A stretch of DNA of 64,000 bases, taken from NCBI GenBank assembly GCA_022432975.1, contig CM039509.1, forward strand, positions 43,000,209 to 43,064,208, given 5' to 3'. Below are positions 46,852 to 59,156 of the stretch, in pieces. How positions within the stretch are numbered: the first letter of the stretch is position 1; each line of letters starts with the position of its first letter. A model generated the notes under the pieces. That model saw nothing but the letters and a program-made list of their open reading frames with translations. It ran no database searches and was not told the origin of the DNA. Origin of the DNA: Begonia masoniana. Taxonomy: Eukaryota; Streptophyta; Magnoliopsida; Cucurbitales; Begoniaceae. A program made the position numbers and the translations under genes.

Positions 46852-49800
46852 ATGATAAAGATGAAGATGGATATAACACCCTATCTTAATCTGTCAAGTG
46901 ACTCGCCTCCTCTGTGGGCGACCTTAATTGCTGCTGCCTTTGTTCTGACTACTCTTGTCCTTTCTTTATATCTCGTTTTTGAGCATCTTTCTGCATACAA
47001 GAATCCCGAGGTTTCTTAATTTAGTTTTCTAATTTTTTCCTAGTTTTCCGATTACTTATTTAATTTTTTGGTCTTCGAATGGCTTCTCATCCATGTTTGC
47101 TGTTACTCAGGAGCAAAAATTTTTAATTGGAGTGATACTAATGGTTCCTACTTATGCAGTAGAATCAGTAAGTTGCCTAACATGAATTCTTTTCTTTTTG
47201 GAACTAATATATTAGTGACCTCATTCTTGAAGTTAGTTAGAAACTCTTTTAAATGTTTATAGAGAAGATCTACTCTGCCTTGCAAAACTAAGTTGCTTTT
47301 TCACTTGGATATCTTATTCGATCTTGGGTTAATTTCGGAAGAAGATTAGTTTCATTTGGAAGTTGAGCTTTGTGGAAGTAGGAATATCAAGATTGTCAAA
47401 CTATTTCTTCTACTTGCACAATCATGTTTTTTAATATTTGTAAAACAAACACTTGGTACACATCTCTTAAGTGTTGTGTAGCATTTTCTTTTTGTTTCAA
47501 AAGAAACATCTTTGTTGATGTTCAAAATTAGAAGCGGAAGCAGTTTTAGCAAATAATTAATGGATAAGAAGATCATATTTATTTATAAATTTTATGAGTT
47601 GTTATCAAATATTATGGAAGAATAATATATTTGAATAATAGATTAGAAAAAATACAATGTACTGGTATGAAATGGCTCTATTTAATTGATGATTTTGTTT
47701 TGATGTTTGGAATTTTTTGTAACCTTCACACTTTTCTATGCAGTATAGATAGATTGCTGAATCAGCTTGAACTTCATGTCTTCATGAAGTCATTATGGTT
47801 ATAAGTATATGTTTTACCTGTTGATCAATTATCTACATGCATCTAACTTTTGCTGATGTTGACAGTTTGTGTCATTGGTGTACCCATCAGTCAGTGTTGA
47901 TTTTGAGATTTTACGAGATTGCTACGAATCCTTTGCAATGTATTGCTTTGGAAGATACCTTGTTGCATGCTTGGGTATGTAAAAAAATTCTCACGACGAT
48001 TTAGAACTTATGCTCTTGTGAATTTATGATTATAATATTAGCTAAATTTTTCAATTCATTCATCCTTTATGCTCTTTCTGTCTCTATAAACCTTAAAATT
48101 TATACTCATTCCCCATTTTTATCTGTTTTATCTTTCTTCCAGGTGGGGAAGAGAGAACTATCGAGTTCATGGAAAGACTAGGGCGTGCAAGATATAAGAC
48201 ACCCTTGTTAGAAAATAGCTCGGACAAGGGAATCGTGAAGCATCCTTTCCCCTTGAACTTCCTCCTTAAACCTTGGAAACTCGGAATATGGTTTTACCAA
48301 GTTATCAAAGTTGGGATTCTCCAATATGTATGATCATAAATCTATATAGACTAGTAACTATTTACAATTATGCATATCGTGAGATGACTAACGTCATTTT
48401 CTCTAGCAGATGATCATAAAGTCCTTGAGTGCCATGGTAGCAGTTATTCTTGAATCGTTTAACGTTTATTGTGAAGGAGAATTTAATTTTAAATGCGGGT
48501 GAGTAAACAGTAAATCTTCTACACATCATAGGGACACACATGACCATTATTATTCTCCTTTTTCATCAAGTCAGGTTACCTTTATTTGTTCATATCATAT
48601 TTGATGCATGCCCTTCTTTTTATTCTTCAGATCATTAATTATTTTCAATTAGTAAGTTGATTGCATATGACTATTTATGCATTTTTTTTTATTTCTATTG
48701 TTATCTGGGTGACATTCTAATAGAATGCTTATCTATATTCTCTAAAATCACAATCAAGAATACTAGAAAACAATAGTGTAGACTTTTGAGTCGTCTGCTA
48801 GCTCTCATCTTACAATATTCTTCCTAAAATGTCAATGGATTCTCCCTAGGGTCCTCCCTCCCTCTAAGACTCTTGATACTAACAAAATTCTTACAAATTC
48901 TCTCACATAATGTCTCATTTATCCCTACAATAAAACTTCTAGAATATTCTCCGATTATCTTCACACTCCCCACTTATACCAACATTGTGTGCTTGTAACA
49001 TGTTATGCTTTCTTTATACATTAACTAGGAAATATCAGTACTCGGTGAAATTTCATTACCCTCACAAGTAAGATCACGTCCTTCATTATGAGCTTGTACA
49101 CATGCTTCTAGAGCTACTCGGTTAGCTACGGTACCGGGTGCATTTCCCCAAGGGTGCCCTAAAGTCCCTCCACCGAATTGTAGTACGGAATCACCTCCAC
49201 AGATCTCGGTCAGAGTGGGCATATGCCAAACATGAATACCCCCTGAAACTACAGGTAGAACACCTGTTGGAGAGACCCAATCTTGAGTGAAATAAATACC
49301 GCGGTCTTGATCTTTTTCAATATAATCATCACGTAGTAGATCAACAAAATCTAAAGTAATTTATCTTTTCCTTTTAAGTTTACCTACTACGGTACCAGAG
49401 TGAATATGGTCTCCACCAGACATACGTAACGCTTTAGCTAGTACACGAAAGTGTATACCATGATTCTTCTGTCTATCAATAATTGCATGCATTGCACGAT
49501 AAATGTGAAAAAGTAGACCATTATCTCGGCAATAATGAGCCAAGCTAGTATTTACAGTGAATCTTCCTGTTAAGTAGTCATGCATTATGATATAGTGAAT
49601 TCTCTGGCAAATATAGCCCTTTTATTCATTGCGTAACTTTTTTTAATAAACCATTTGATGATGTTAATCTATCTTGTATTTGTGTTTGCTTTTGTAGGTA
49701 TATTTACATGGCCGTGGTTTTGAATTTCAGTCAATCCTGGGCCTTGTATTGTCTAGTTCATTTCTATAATGTTACGAAGGATGAATTGGAACACATAAAA

Positions 49801-51768
49801 CCATTGGCCAAGTTTTTGACGTTTAAGTCCATAGTTTTTCTGACTTGGTGGCAAGGTGTGGCCATTGCTCTCTTTTGTGACCTTGGATTGTTCAAAAGTT
49901 CCATAGCTCAAGGGCTGCAGTTTAAGGCAAGCGTCCAAGATTTCATCATTTGTATGGAGGTAGGTCTTCTCTTTCGTCGTATCTGGTTTAACTCTGTATG
50001 TCACTTTCCATCCTCGCGCCAAATGCTTCGAGACATTTTCAATTTTACTGGAAGCCACCTTAATAGTGGAATTGTCTTGCCAATGATTTTACTTTACCTG
50101 TTTTTTAAGGTTGTCTGTCAATTGGTGATTGGATTACAAGACGGATCACCATTTGTTGAACTGAAAACAATTGCTACGCTGCTTATTCAATGATGTCCTT
50201 GCACATTTTAGTGATCCAAAAACAAAAAGAATGGTTTATAGCCCTTTTTATGGTGTTGTGATGTTTTGAGCTCTCGCGCCAAATGCTTCGAGACATTTTC
50301 AATTTTACTGGAAGCCACCTTAATAGTGGAATTGTCTTGCCAATGATTTTACTTTACCTGTTTTTTAAGGTTGTCTGTCAATTGGTGATTGGATTACAAG
50401 ACGGATCACCATTTGTTGAACTGAAAACAATTGCTACGCTGCTTATTCAATAATGTCCTTGCACATTTTAGTGATCCAAAAACAAAAAGAATGGTTTATA
50501 GCCCTTTTTATGGTGTTGTGATGTTTTGAGCTCTTGCTAGTGATATTTACATCTCATGCAGGTGAAATAACCTTTGAATTTTCTCTTTGGCCATACCGAG
50601 TTTATTCCCTGTTGGCTTTAAGATATAGTTTTATAAAGTGAAATTTTCAAGTAAGAAAGAGAGCGAGCTAAATGTGTAGAAGGTTCGCGTGAACTATGGA
50701 CAAATTGTTTATGTTTTCATGTATTATCTTATGCAAATGCATGCCACTCCTGTTTTAATTGTCAAAAAATTGAAGTTTAACAAGGTTTATGAATTCATCC
50801 AGCGCAGATGTGTATTGCTTCCGTCGTACACTTGTACGTATTTCCAGCAAAGCCTTACGAATTAATGGGGGACCGTTATCATGCAAATGTATCTGTTCTG
50901 GGAGACTATGCCTCTGCCGATTGTCCACTCGATCCTGACGAAGTGAGGGATAGTGAGCGGCCCACGAAGCTACGCCTTCCCCAGCCTGACCTTGACGTCA
51001 TTAGTCAAATGACAATTAAAGAGAGCGTTCGAGATGTTTTCATCGGCGGAGGGGGTTATGTAAGTATCCATGCTTCTATCTATTCATTTTTTTACTAAGA
51101 AGCTTTACATTAAAAACGAAAAGTTATTAGAAGTCGTGAAAAAGAATTCCACGCAAACAATAAACATCTAATTAAATACAATTTTCTTTCAATTATAAAG
51201 AACCATGCTAAAAGGGCACATTTTTTCTATTGATTCATCTACCGGTTTTCGCGAGCTTAAAGACCAGATTCCTGATTGGCAAAGTAATTCAAAATTATAA
51301 AAATAGACTTGTGATTATAATGATTGTTGTTTTGGTGGTCATTTTAATTCTTTTTTGCTTTGTTTTGGCTGATTAGTTCTCATTTTCAACGCCTGTTTTA
51401 ATCTTATACAGATCGTAAAGGATATGAAGTTTATAGTAAACCAAGCCGTCGAACCAGTCGAAAAAGGGTTCACAAAATTTAATGAAAAACTGCTCAAGAT
51501 CTCCCAAAACATAAAGAAACAAGACAAGGATAAAAGAAGAATTCGAGATGACAGTTGCATTGCCTCGCCGTCTCATTCACGCACGATGATTCGTGGAATC
51601 GACGATCCACTCCTAACTGGAAGTTACAGTGATAGTGGAGCCTCGAGGGGGAAGAAACATCGTCGAAAATCCGGGTATACGAGTGCAGAAAGTGGCGGAG
51701 AAAGTAGTAGCGATCAGAGTTATAGCGGTTATCAGATCCGAGGCCGGAGATGGCTCACCAAAGAGTAG
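46852..51768 (+). CDS. LAZ1-like DUF300 (TMEM184/OSTalpha family) membrane protein (8 exons, 489 aa)
   Basis: A multi-pass membrane protein. Arabidopsis LAZ1 and its homologue are tonoplast proteins linked to vacuole integrity, brassinosteroid signalling and cell death. Exons: 46852-47010, 47111-47167, 47866-47974, 48143-48327, 48410-48498, 49698-49959, 50808-51059, 51412-51768; all phases join. Features: first TM segment about residues 20-43; the signature [19 protein letters not shown], then [90 protein letters not shown]. The C-terminal tail (about 400-489) is polar, Ser-rich and charged. Intron 5 contains an rbcL fragment and intron 6 a 260-bp tandem duplication; neither touches a splice site. 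Length matches the family (about 480 aa). Confidence 0.93.
49048..49593 (-). pseudogene. rbcL: nuclear insert of chloroplast rbcL (internal fragment) in LAZ1-like intron 5
   Basis: The minus strand reads RuBisCO large-subunit sequence from about residue 265 to 445: [49 protein letters not shown], then after an in-frame stop (TAA where the chloroplast gene has a Glu codon in the EREITL segment) [48 protein letters not shown] and [16 protein letters not shown]. The frame is otherwise intact. Substitutions such as Gly to Arg and Arg to His fit C-to-T decay. It is antisense to the host gene. It could have come directly from plastid DNA or via a mitochondrial copy. Confidence 0.95.
50013..50534. 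repeat. 260-bp tandem duplication in LAZ1-like intron 6
   Basis: CTCGCGCC at 50013 recurs at 50273, and the following 260 bp are repeated with a single visible difference (CAATGATGTCC against CAATAATGTCC). Both copies lie inside the intron, clear of the donor at 49960 and the acceptor at 50807. Confidence 0.95.
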
Positions 51769-52243
51769 TGGACAAAATAAATTTTCTTAATTTGAATGAA
51801 AAGGGAATGATATAATCACCATTTATCAGAGATATGGGATAAATTCTGTCCCTTGGCCGCAACCCAAGTTCTATTTGCCATAGACGATGCAGAAGAGAGT
51901 AATGTAATTGTGGATCTAACTTGGGTTGATGTAAATTCAAGTCCAATTTTTGTTAGCAATGTGAGATTGGGAATTGTTATATTTTCAAAGGGTTTCTCCC
52001 TTTTCCCTTTTTGGGATGGGAAAATAACCAGAATGAGAGATGGTATGAGTTGTGAATTGAATTGTCTAAACTCTTTGCAGATGAGAGACAGAAAGATGAA
52101 TGCTTTCTTTATTAATTGAAGTTCAATAACTGAATCCTAGAAAGATGAATGGTTTAAATAGCAGAACTGAGCAACGAACTAGTCGAGCTTATTATTAATC
52201 TAAGAGATGTAACTCCATCTCCAAAAAACGAGTGGAAATAAAA
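51769..52243. other. convergent intergenic region
   Basis: LAZ1-like (plus) and the phosphatase gene (minus) end tail-to-tail 475 bp apart. The interval should hold both 3' UTRs and nothing else is evident. An 88-codon open stretch on plus (51853-52119) has no recognisable features. Confidence 0.55.
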
Positions 52244-53907
52244 TTAACTCTGTACCGCTGCTCGTAGCTCTCCTGTAAGCAATGCGAAATTTCGGTGTTG
52301 TGACAAGATGGATGGGACAGTAACAGCTTGAAAAGTCGATATCAAGTCCAGAGAGCTCAAACCATTGTTGTGTTTTTTGGCAGCATTAAGGATTGTCTGG
52401 AGAATTTGCAGGGGATCGCCATGGCTGACTACCAAGATTGTGCACCTGGGACATTAGACATTAGATCATCACATGGAAATCAAGCAGAACTGAAAAATGA
52501 TGTTATTAAAAGATAAATGCAATACCCTTGAAATTCTGATTCCATGCTTGAGATGGCCTTTGCAAGTCTAGAGGCAACATCTTTAACACTCTCTCCACCT
52601 TCTGGGGGAAGGAATGGATCTTTCTCGTCAAGAGCCCAGATTTCTGGGTACTGTTGATGACGAGAAATAAATTAAACAAACTATAAATACTTGATAGTTT
52701 CGGCTCAAATTACTCGAAGCATTCAACGGATTTCCATCAAGTATTAAGTTCTCACTTACTTTATCATGAGACATTAGCTCAAATGAAGGGCCGAAGTACC
52801 GCTCCCGGAGATCTTCATTAACCTGTAAAGCAAAGTCTGCTTCAATAGAGTGCACATATTGATTCCTTGGGAGTATTCCATCATGTAATGTTGCAATGTC
52901 TGACTTTGCTTTGGGATAACAGCTTACCTTACATTGAGGACCTTCAAAAGGAAGGTTCAACACAGAGGCAACCACTTTGGCTGTATGAGTGGTTCTGGAA
53001 AAAGGAGAATAGCAAATGCGAACATTTTCAAGAGGTATGTGATTTTCTATCAACTCCTGCGTATTTTGATACAAATTATTCTTGAATATAGCAATCTTAA
53101 TTTTCTACACAACTCATTATCTTAAAACTGAAAACTAAGGAGCTCATCTTTTAAGTCAGAGAGTTTGAGGCATGATTGCAACATGCTAGAATGGTAAACA
53201 ATGTCGAGTAAAATATTGAAACGCAATTGAAACACATGCCAAGCAACTTCGACACTGGGTTGTTCGAGGGTTTTCCCCTTCTTTCTCTGTGTTTTGAAGA
53301 GGGTGATATGCAGTGATGAGTTTCTTGTTCATTATTATATTTGGAAAAATTAATGAATCCAGACACAAATACCTTTTGAAATAATTGCCCACCCAAATGT
53401 GCCTGCTTAACACCTTCAGCGGACAATTGATACTGTGGAAGGATCCCATTTTCCTGGAATGGAAGTAACAAACAGTAGCGTCTAAGAAAAATTACATCCT
53501 ATATGCAAGAAGGTATGATGCCAACCATAGCCATAATGCATTTAATTGATCAAAATCTATAAAATTAAAAGACATTTTGAGGAATATTTCTTATCCTCCT
53601 TCTCCGTACATCTTCCTCATAGAATACATCGATTATTGTTAAGAGCCGCGATCTAATTAACCCAATCATCAGTGAAGTACTCAAATTACCCACAATTCAA
53701 ATTGAAATCAATCCAGAGTCTAAACTAGCATGCGAGAGATTGCAGAAAAAACAAAACAACAATAACAGAGCCAAATGATGCGTCGAAAAAATGGAGACTA
53801 ACCAAAGAAGAAACAATGAGGCCAGATTCATTAGGAATGCTCCTCCCATGCCTGAGAACCCAGTATCTGTTGCTCAAAAACGACGCCATTTCTGAAGCCT
53901 CTCCCAT
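52244..53907 (-). CDS. histidine phosphatase superfamily (phosphoglycerate mutase-like) protein (6 exons, 234 aa)
   Basis: A member of the RHG branch of histidine phosphatases; the substrate is not predictable. Exons in transcript order: 53803-53907, 53373-53453, 53056-52928, 52822-52760, 52650-52526, 52445-52244; all phases join. Motifs: WVLRHGRSIPNE (catalytic RHG histidine at about residue 18), YQLSAEGVKQAHLGGQ, CYSPFSRTTHTAKVVA (second arginine), and the C-terminal TILVVSHGDPLQIL (second catalytic histidine, SHGD). All core catalytic residues are present. The start may be the Met at 53907 or the Met six codons later (53889, MASFLSNRYWVL). It resembles Arabidopsis At4g38370 (from memory), whose neighbour is LAZ1. 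Head-to-head with SLY1. Confidence 0.9.
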
Positions 53908-54209
53908 CTCCGGTGGGTGGCTTTAGAGTAATGTTGCTCACTACTACATTTTCGTTTGCGTATGAATAGCCTGTTATTTTCTTACGCGTGTCCTCGTCGA
54001 GTTCCAAAACTGTCTTGATCGCGTAGGTGGCAAAATTTAAGTGGTTCATGGAAAATAAATGATGAAACTGTCCGCACAGGATTTAAGTATTCGTCTACAC
54101 CTTCGCAGTTCGATTCGACGGGAGTCCCCCAATTCGCAGAGCTCGAAGAAATTCGCCATTACTGTTCTACAGCTCTTCGTTAGTTTGAGTATCACGGCAA
54201 ATTTCTGCT
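53908..54209. promoter_or_regulatory. bidirectional promoter between the phosphatase gene and SLY1
   Basis: Only 302 bp separate the two divergent start codons, so both 5' UTRs and core promoters must share this space. I see no clear TATA box. Short GC-rich words near 53985-54005 (ACGCGTGTCCTCGTCGAG) are the only marked local feature. Confidence 0.5.
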
Positions 54210-56246
54210 ATGGCTCTTAATCTCCGCCAGAAGCAAACAGGTAGAACTGTCTCTCTCTCTCTCTCTCTGTCTCCCTGTGAATCTGTCGTGCTGATCAGAT
54301 CTCGGCCTCAACGAAGAAAACCAAGGAAGATTTACTTAGTTTTGCGTTGTACAATTTGAAGTGTTTATATTCTTCTGGTTAATTTTTCTTGTTTGATCTT
54401 CTCATGTGCAGAATGTATAGCTCGGATGTTGAATCTAAATCAACCTGTTAACACATTGGCTACGAACACTGCAAATGAAGAAGTCTACAAAATTTTAATC
54501 TATGATAGGTTTTGCCAGAGCATCCTCTCTCCGTTGATTCATGTGAAGGATCTCCGCAAACACGGTGTTACTCTATACTTTCTGATTGACAAGGATCGAA
54601 AACCTGTTCATGATGTTCCGGCTGTGTATTTTGTTCAACCTAATAAGCTCAATATTGATCGTATCGTTGCTGATGCCTCCTGTTCACTCTACGATAGCTT
54701 CCATCTCAATTTTTCATCCTCTGTTCCCCGCCCTCTTCTTGAGGATCTTGCATCAGGAACTTTAAATTCGGAGTCCATTCATCGGATTGCAAAGGTGCAC
54801 GATCAATATTTGGAGTTTGTGACGTTGGAAGACAATTTTTTTTCATTAGCACAGAAGTCTAGCTATGTACAGCTAAATGATCCCTCAGCTGGGGACCGTG
54901 AGATTGAGGAGATCGTGGAGAAGATTGCAAGTGGGCTATTCAGCGTTTTAGCGACTTTAACTGTGGTGCCAATAATCCGGTGTGCTCGCGGTGGTCCTGC
55001 TGAAATGGTTGCATCATTATTGGATCAGAAGTTGCGAGACCACTTGCTTTCAAAGAACAATCTATTTACAGAGAGTGGTGTCTTTGTAAGCCCTTTCCAG
55101 CGTCCAATTTTGTGTATATTCGATCGTAATTTTGAGTTATCTGTAGGAATACAACATGATTTTAGGTATCGCCCTTTAGTGCATGATGTTCTTGGATTAA
55201 AACTGAATAGGTTGAGTGTGCCTGGTGAAAAGGGAGGGATGAAGTCATATGAGTTGGATAGTGCAGATCCATTTTGGGTGGCAAATGAGTCGTTAGAATT
55301 CCCTGAAGTTGCTGTGGAGATTGAGACTCAACTGAACAAGTATAAAAAGGACGTTGATGAAGTAAACAGGAGGACTGGTGGGACTGATGGAACCGAGTTT
55401 GACGGAACAGATTTGATTGGAAACACAAAGCATTTAATGAATGCGGTGAATTCATTACCCGAGTTAACTGAGAGAAAGCAAGTGATAGACAAACACACAA
55501 ATATTGCTACTGTATTGTTGGGGGAGATCAAGGAAAGGTCTCTTGATTCTTATGCGAAAAAGGAGAATGACATGTTGGTTAGAGGAAGCATTGATCGGGC
55601 TGAACTTTTGGGTGTTCTTAGAGGAAAAGGATCCAAAATGGATAAGCTTCGGTTTGCTATCATATACCTAATATCAACAGAAAGTGTTAATCAGGCAGAA
55701 GTGGAATCCGTGGAAGCAGCTCTTAGGGAGTCGGAGGTCGATACCAGTGCATTTCAATATGTCAAGAAGATTAAGTCATTAAATGTTTCTTTGGCATCAG
55801 CAAATTCTGCTAGCAAAAGTAACATTGTTGATTGGGCTGAAAAGCTCTATGGACAATCTATCAGTGTTGTCACTGCTGGTGTGAAAAATTTACTATCAAG
55901 TGACAGGCAACTCGCATTGACAAGGACTGTAGAGGCCTTAATGGAGGGGAAGCCGAATCCGGAGATCGATTCTTACCTTGTGTTTGATCCCCGTGCTCCC
56001 AAGTCAAGCTCGGGAATGGGTGGCAGCCATTTAAAAGGACCCTTTAAAGAAGCGATTGTATTCATGATTGGTGGTGGAAATTATATAGAGTTGAGGAGCT
56101 TGCAGGAATTTGCTCAGTGTCAGCAGCCTGTAAAACATGTCATTTATGGGACAACTGAAATTCTCACTGGAGGAGATTTTGTCGATCAGCTTGCGCTTTT
56201 GGGGCAGAAGATGGGATTGGGAGCTCCTGCTTCTTCAAGTAATTAA
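54210..56246 (+). CDS. SLY1: SLY1, Sec1/Munc18 family vesicle-traffic protein (2 exons, 621 aa)
   Basis: An SM protein that binds syntaxin-type SNAREs in ER-Golgi transport. Exons: 54210-54240 (ten codons, MALNLRQKQT) and 54412-56246; phases join. The fold is continuous through the Sec1 family length: an N-terminal domain with VYKILIYDRFCQSILSPLIH, DLRKHGVTLYFLIDKDRKPV and AVYFVQPNKLNIDRI; a middle with RPILCIFDRNFELSVGIQHD and YRPLVHDVLGLKLNRL; a helical arm around DLIGNTKHLMNAVNSLPEL; and a C-terminal domain with FMIGGGNYIEL and VKHVIYGTTEILTGGDFVDQ. Length agrees with plant SLY1 (about 620-627 aa). The tiny first exon is supported by the split Gln-Thr-Glu codon across a GTAGAA donor and a GTGCAG acceptor. 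Confidence 0.96.
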
Positions 56247-57354
56247 TGCATGACCCGTGCTGTATGTTCTTTTTTGAAACTCCCTTTTGACAGTCTATTT
56301 CATGAAGACAATTGGTGAAAATTTGATATTTATATACGTCCATCTGATTAATGTTATGAGAGAATGACAAGAGGCATGGCTGATACTAAAATTTTTTTTT
56401 TTCTTTTCCTGGACCTGCATGACGTTTATGAAATGTGGAATTCATTTTCCTCCTGAGAATGGAAAGTACTGTTTCGTTAATTATTATGGGTAATAGCTGG
56501 TTCATTTTGATGAAATATTTGAGTTATTCAGATAAGCTTCTGTGGTGAGAGGTCATTGTTTCTACTGTTTTGTTTGATTTAGTAGAATTTACGGAATGTC
56601 ATTGGTTTTGCTGTATACACTTACTCATAATCCCAAATTTAAACTGTTAATTGCCTTTTCAGCATTTTGAGCAGTTCCTATAACTTAGAAAGGTAATTTT
56701 TACTCTACGAAACGCAGTTAAATGCGCTGTTCATGATCTTCTCTCATGGACACTAGTCATGAAATTAAGGGTTCTCAAGAGTGACTTTGCAAAGGTCTCC
56801 TATCACCTATGTCCTAAACCATAGCATGTTTTAAATCATTGAAATTGGACTAAAACCAATCTTCCATAAATGTAGTGATTAACTTCCATAAGTTCATTTT
56901 ATTTTCTAAGTAACCAAGATATCCCTCTAAATGAAGATGCACAAACAGAAAAACTATCCACGGATTAAAACAGAAAAACCTAACATTATGGGTGATAGAG
57001 TGTGGTTGTGACCCCAATACATTTGAAGAACCTCTTGAATTCAATCCATGGGCGACGGAAGGTTTGAATGGATAAAGCGTTTTGTTACATGAAATCATTT
57101 TGCTTAGTTCGACAAAATATCGAGCGAAGAACACGAGACAGAAGCAAAAAAAGGCAGGAGATGAATATGGATAGGATAAACCTCAAAGTGAAAATGAGGT
57201 AGTTTATTCTCCCCTCTATTTAGGTTTACACAGTCAAATAAATAACCGAACATAACGACAAAAACAAAGAAAAAAGGTCCAAAATATTTGCAGTATTTTC
57301 ATCTTCCAAGCACTGATTTAATATGCAGATATTGCTGTAGAATCTCGAATTACC
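56247..57354. other. convergent intergenic region (SLY1 and LysM gene 3' ends)
   Basis: SLY1 (plus) and the LysM gene (minus) converge here. The first several hundred bases are probably the SLY1 3' UTR and downstream sequence. No coding exon, RNA gene or repeat is evident. Confidence 0.5.
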
Positions 57355-59156
57355 TTACTGCTTCACAAGAAGAAAAACAAGCATGTAAATGCAGGAGAAA
57401 ACAACGGTCTGACCAAGCCCTTCCACCCTCATCGTCCGCGCACTGCTTCCGGGGGGAGTGGTGACTGCTCACGAACAACAGACAATAAGAGTGAGTCTTC
57501 TGAATCACATTCGAAATCAATCAGTCATCAACTTCGACCATGTCTAATTTTTAGGTACTGTTTTTTCTGTCCAAGCAAATTATAAATTTTTCTAATTGAT
57601 AAGATTAACCCAATATATATGATACCCCCTCAAAAAAAGAGATCTAATTACACTTCACGAAACAAAGAAACTATACTGTCTTTCTCAAAGCAATGAGCAT
57701 GTAAATTCAATCAAACCACTTTGGCTTTCAAGAACAGCTTTAAAAATCGTTGTTTTTATCTGTTTCCAAATGCCTTAGTCAATGATCAGCGTCAATCGAT
57801 TCCAAACAATTATATCTCTTACCCGGGCAAATATTGGAGGAGTTGGCTGACGATTCGCATATTAGTCTGTAGCAGAAAAGCAATCACTTGACAATTTTAT
57901 AGGTAAAGAAAAAAGTAGTCAGCAAATGGCTTACGTCCACCCAAAGGTTGCATTGCACGTGCACGTGATGCAGCCGCCGGCGGTGTCAATCCATGTACCG
58001 TTGGAGACCAGTAAAGGGTAGTCGGGAGAGTTGCTTGGCACCGATGAGTTACAAGCTGCGAAGAGTAAAATGGTGCTGAGTACGGACCAGAGCGTGGCTA
58101 AAAAATATCACCAAGACCTTATTTTTATCTATTCGACATCATAACTAGCCATTGATGTGATGCATTTTGACGATCAAAGAGTCATAGCATAAACACGAGG
58201 AGTATGAAGTATTGTCACATGTCACATGTTCTTATTGCCATAGGAACTGCTTCAAAATGAATTAAATATTAAACCTCCTTTCTATTTTATTATCCGAATT
58301 AAATGTTATTTTTTACAAATCTTGGTAAATGTTTTAATTTTAATCCCACGTGCTCTGAGTGCTGTCGTTTTCAGAACACCGACACCAAAATCAGTCCCAC
58401 CGAACCTTATCTTACTCAAAAACATCTCTTGATAAGTTAAATAAAATAATTAGAGTGTAATTAGGTAGAACGATGAAGCTACGAAGAATGGTTGGCTAAA
58501 TTACCTCGAAGAGGAAGGTCAAGAACTTGACCCGCCTGAAGATCACTGGCATTGGCGATTCCGTTCAGCTCCATTACTGTTTTCTCCGATAATTCGTAAG
58601 CTCTGGCGATCGCCTCCAGCGAGCTCCCACTAGCCACAACGTGCCCGTAGTGGACAACTCTAAGCCCCTCCACCTCGTCGCAGCTACAAGGCAGTGGAAT
58701 TCGAAGCTTCTGGCCCACCAGAATTTTGTTGGCGTCGGGAATATTATTGACGGTCTGGATTTGCTGGTACGTCACTAACCGAGAGAAAACATTGACGGCG
58801 ATGTGATAGAGACCGTCGCCTGGTTGGACCGTGTAAATTGGCACCTGGTCCGAGATTCCGGTACCGTTGCTGCAGGCGCAGGGGAAAGGGATGATGATCT
58901 TCTGCGAGGCGGGGATAGAGAAGTTGGACGCAGTGGAATTTGCGAGATTGTTGGCACCGAGGAGCGTTCGGAGATATTGGATCTGGAAGAGGGTTTGGAT
59001 GGAAGAGAGAGTGGTGGCGTTTGGAGTCACGTAGTCAATTAGAGCACGGCATTTGGATTTTGAGCTGCAACGGAAAGACGGCGGCGTCTGGGCGGTGACA
59101 GTGGCTGCGATGGCGGAGATAATGAATAACAGGAGAAGCGAAGAAGGAGAAGCCAT
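57355..59156 (-). CDS. LYM2: LysM-domain GPI-anchored protein, LYM2/CEBiP type (4 exons, 308 aa)
   Basis: An extracellular chitin/peptidoglycan-binding receptor-like protein anchored by GPI. Exons in transcript order: 58505-59156, 57935-58055, 57823-57866, 57355-57464; all phases join. A signal peptide occupies about residues 1-22. LysM modules: LFQIQYLRTLLGANNL (first), YTVQPGDGLYHIAVNVFSRL (second, followed by ILVGQKLRIPLPCSCDE) and VVASGSSLEAIARAYELS (third, followed by LQAGQVLDLPLR). CXC pairs occur at PCACSN, PCSCDE and TCTCNA. A hydrophobic C-terminus (VVFSCIYMLVFLLVK) is the GPI signal. Odd: the usual Cys-rich stretch (CPSMQC..., then a CAYxGY-like motif) between exons 3 and 4 is absent, making the protein about 40 aa short of LYM2. 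Symbol is tentative; LYM1/3 is less likely. Confidence 0.8.

Noticed and set aside
49025..49585. Two small minus-strand genes
   Set aside because: Both are pieces of one rbcL-derived insertion split by an in-frame stop.
50808..51098. Independent 96-codon gene
   Set aside because: It is exon 7 of the LAZ1-like gene plus intron read-through after the GTAAGT donor.
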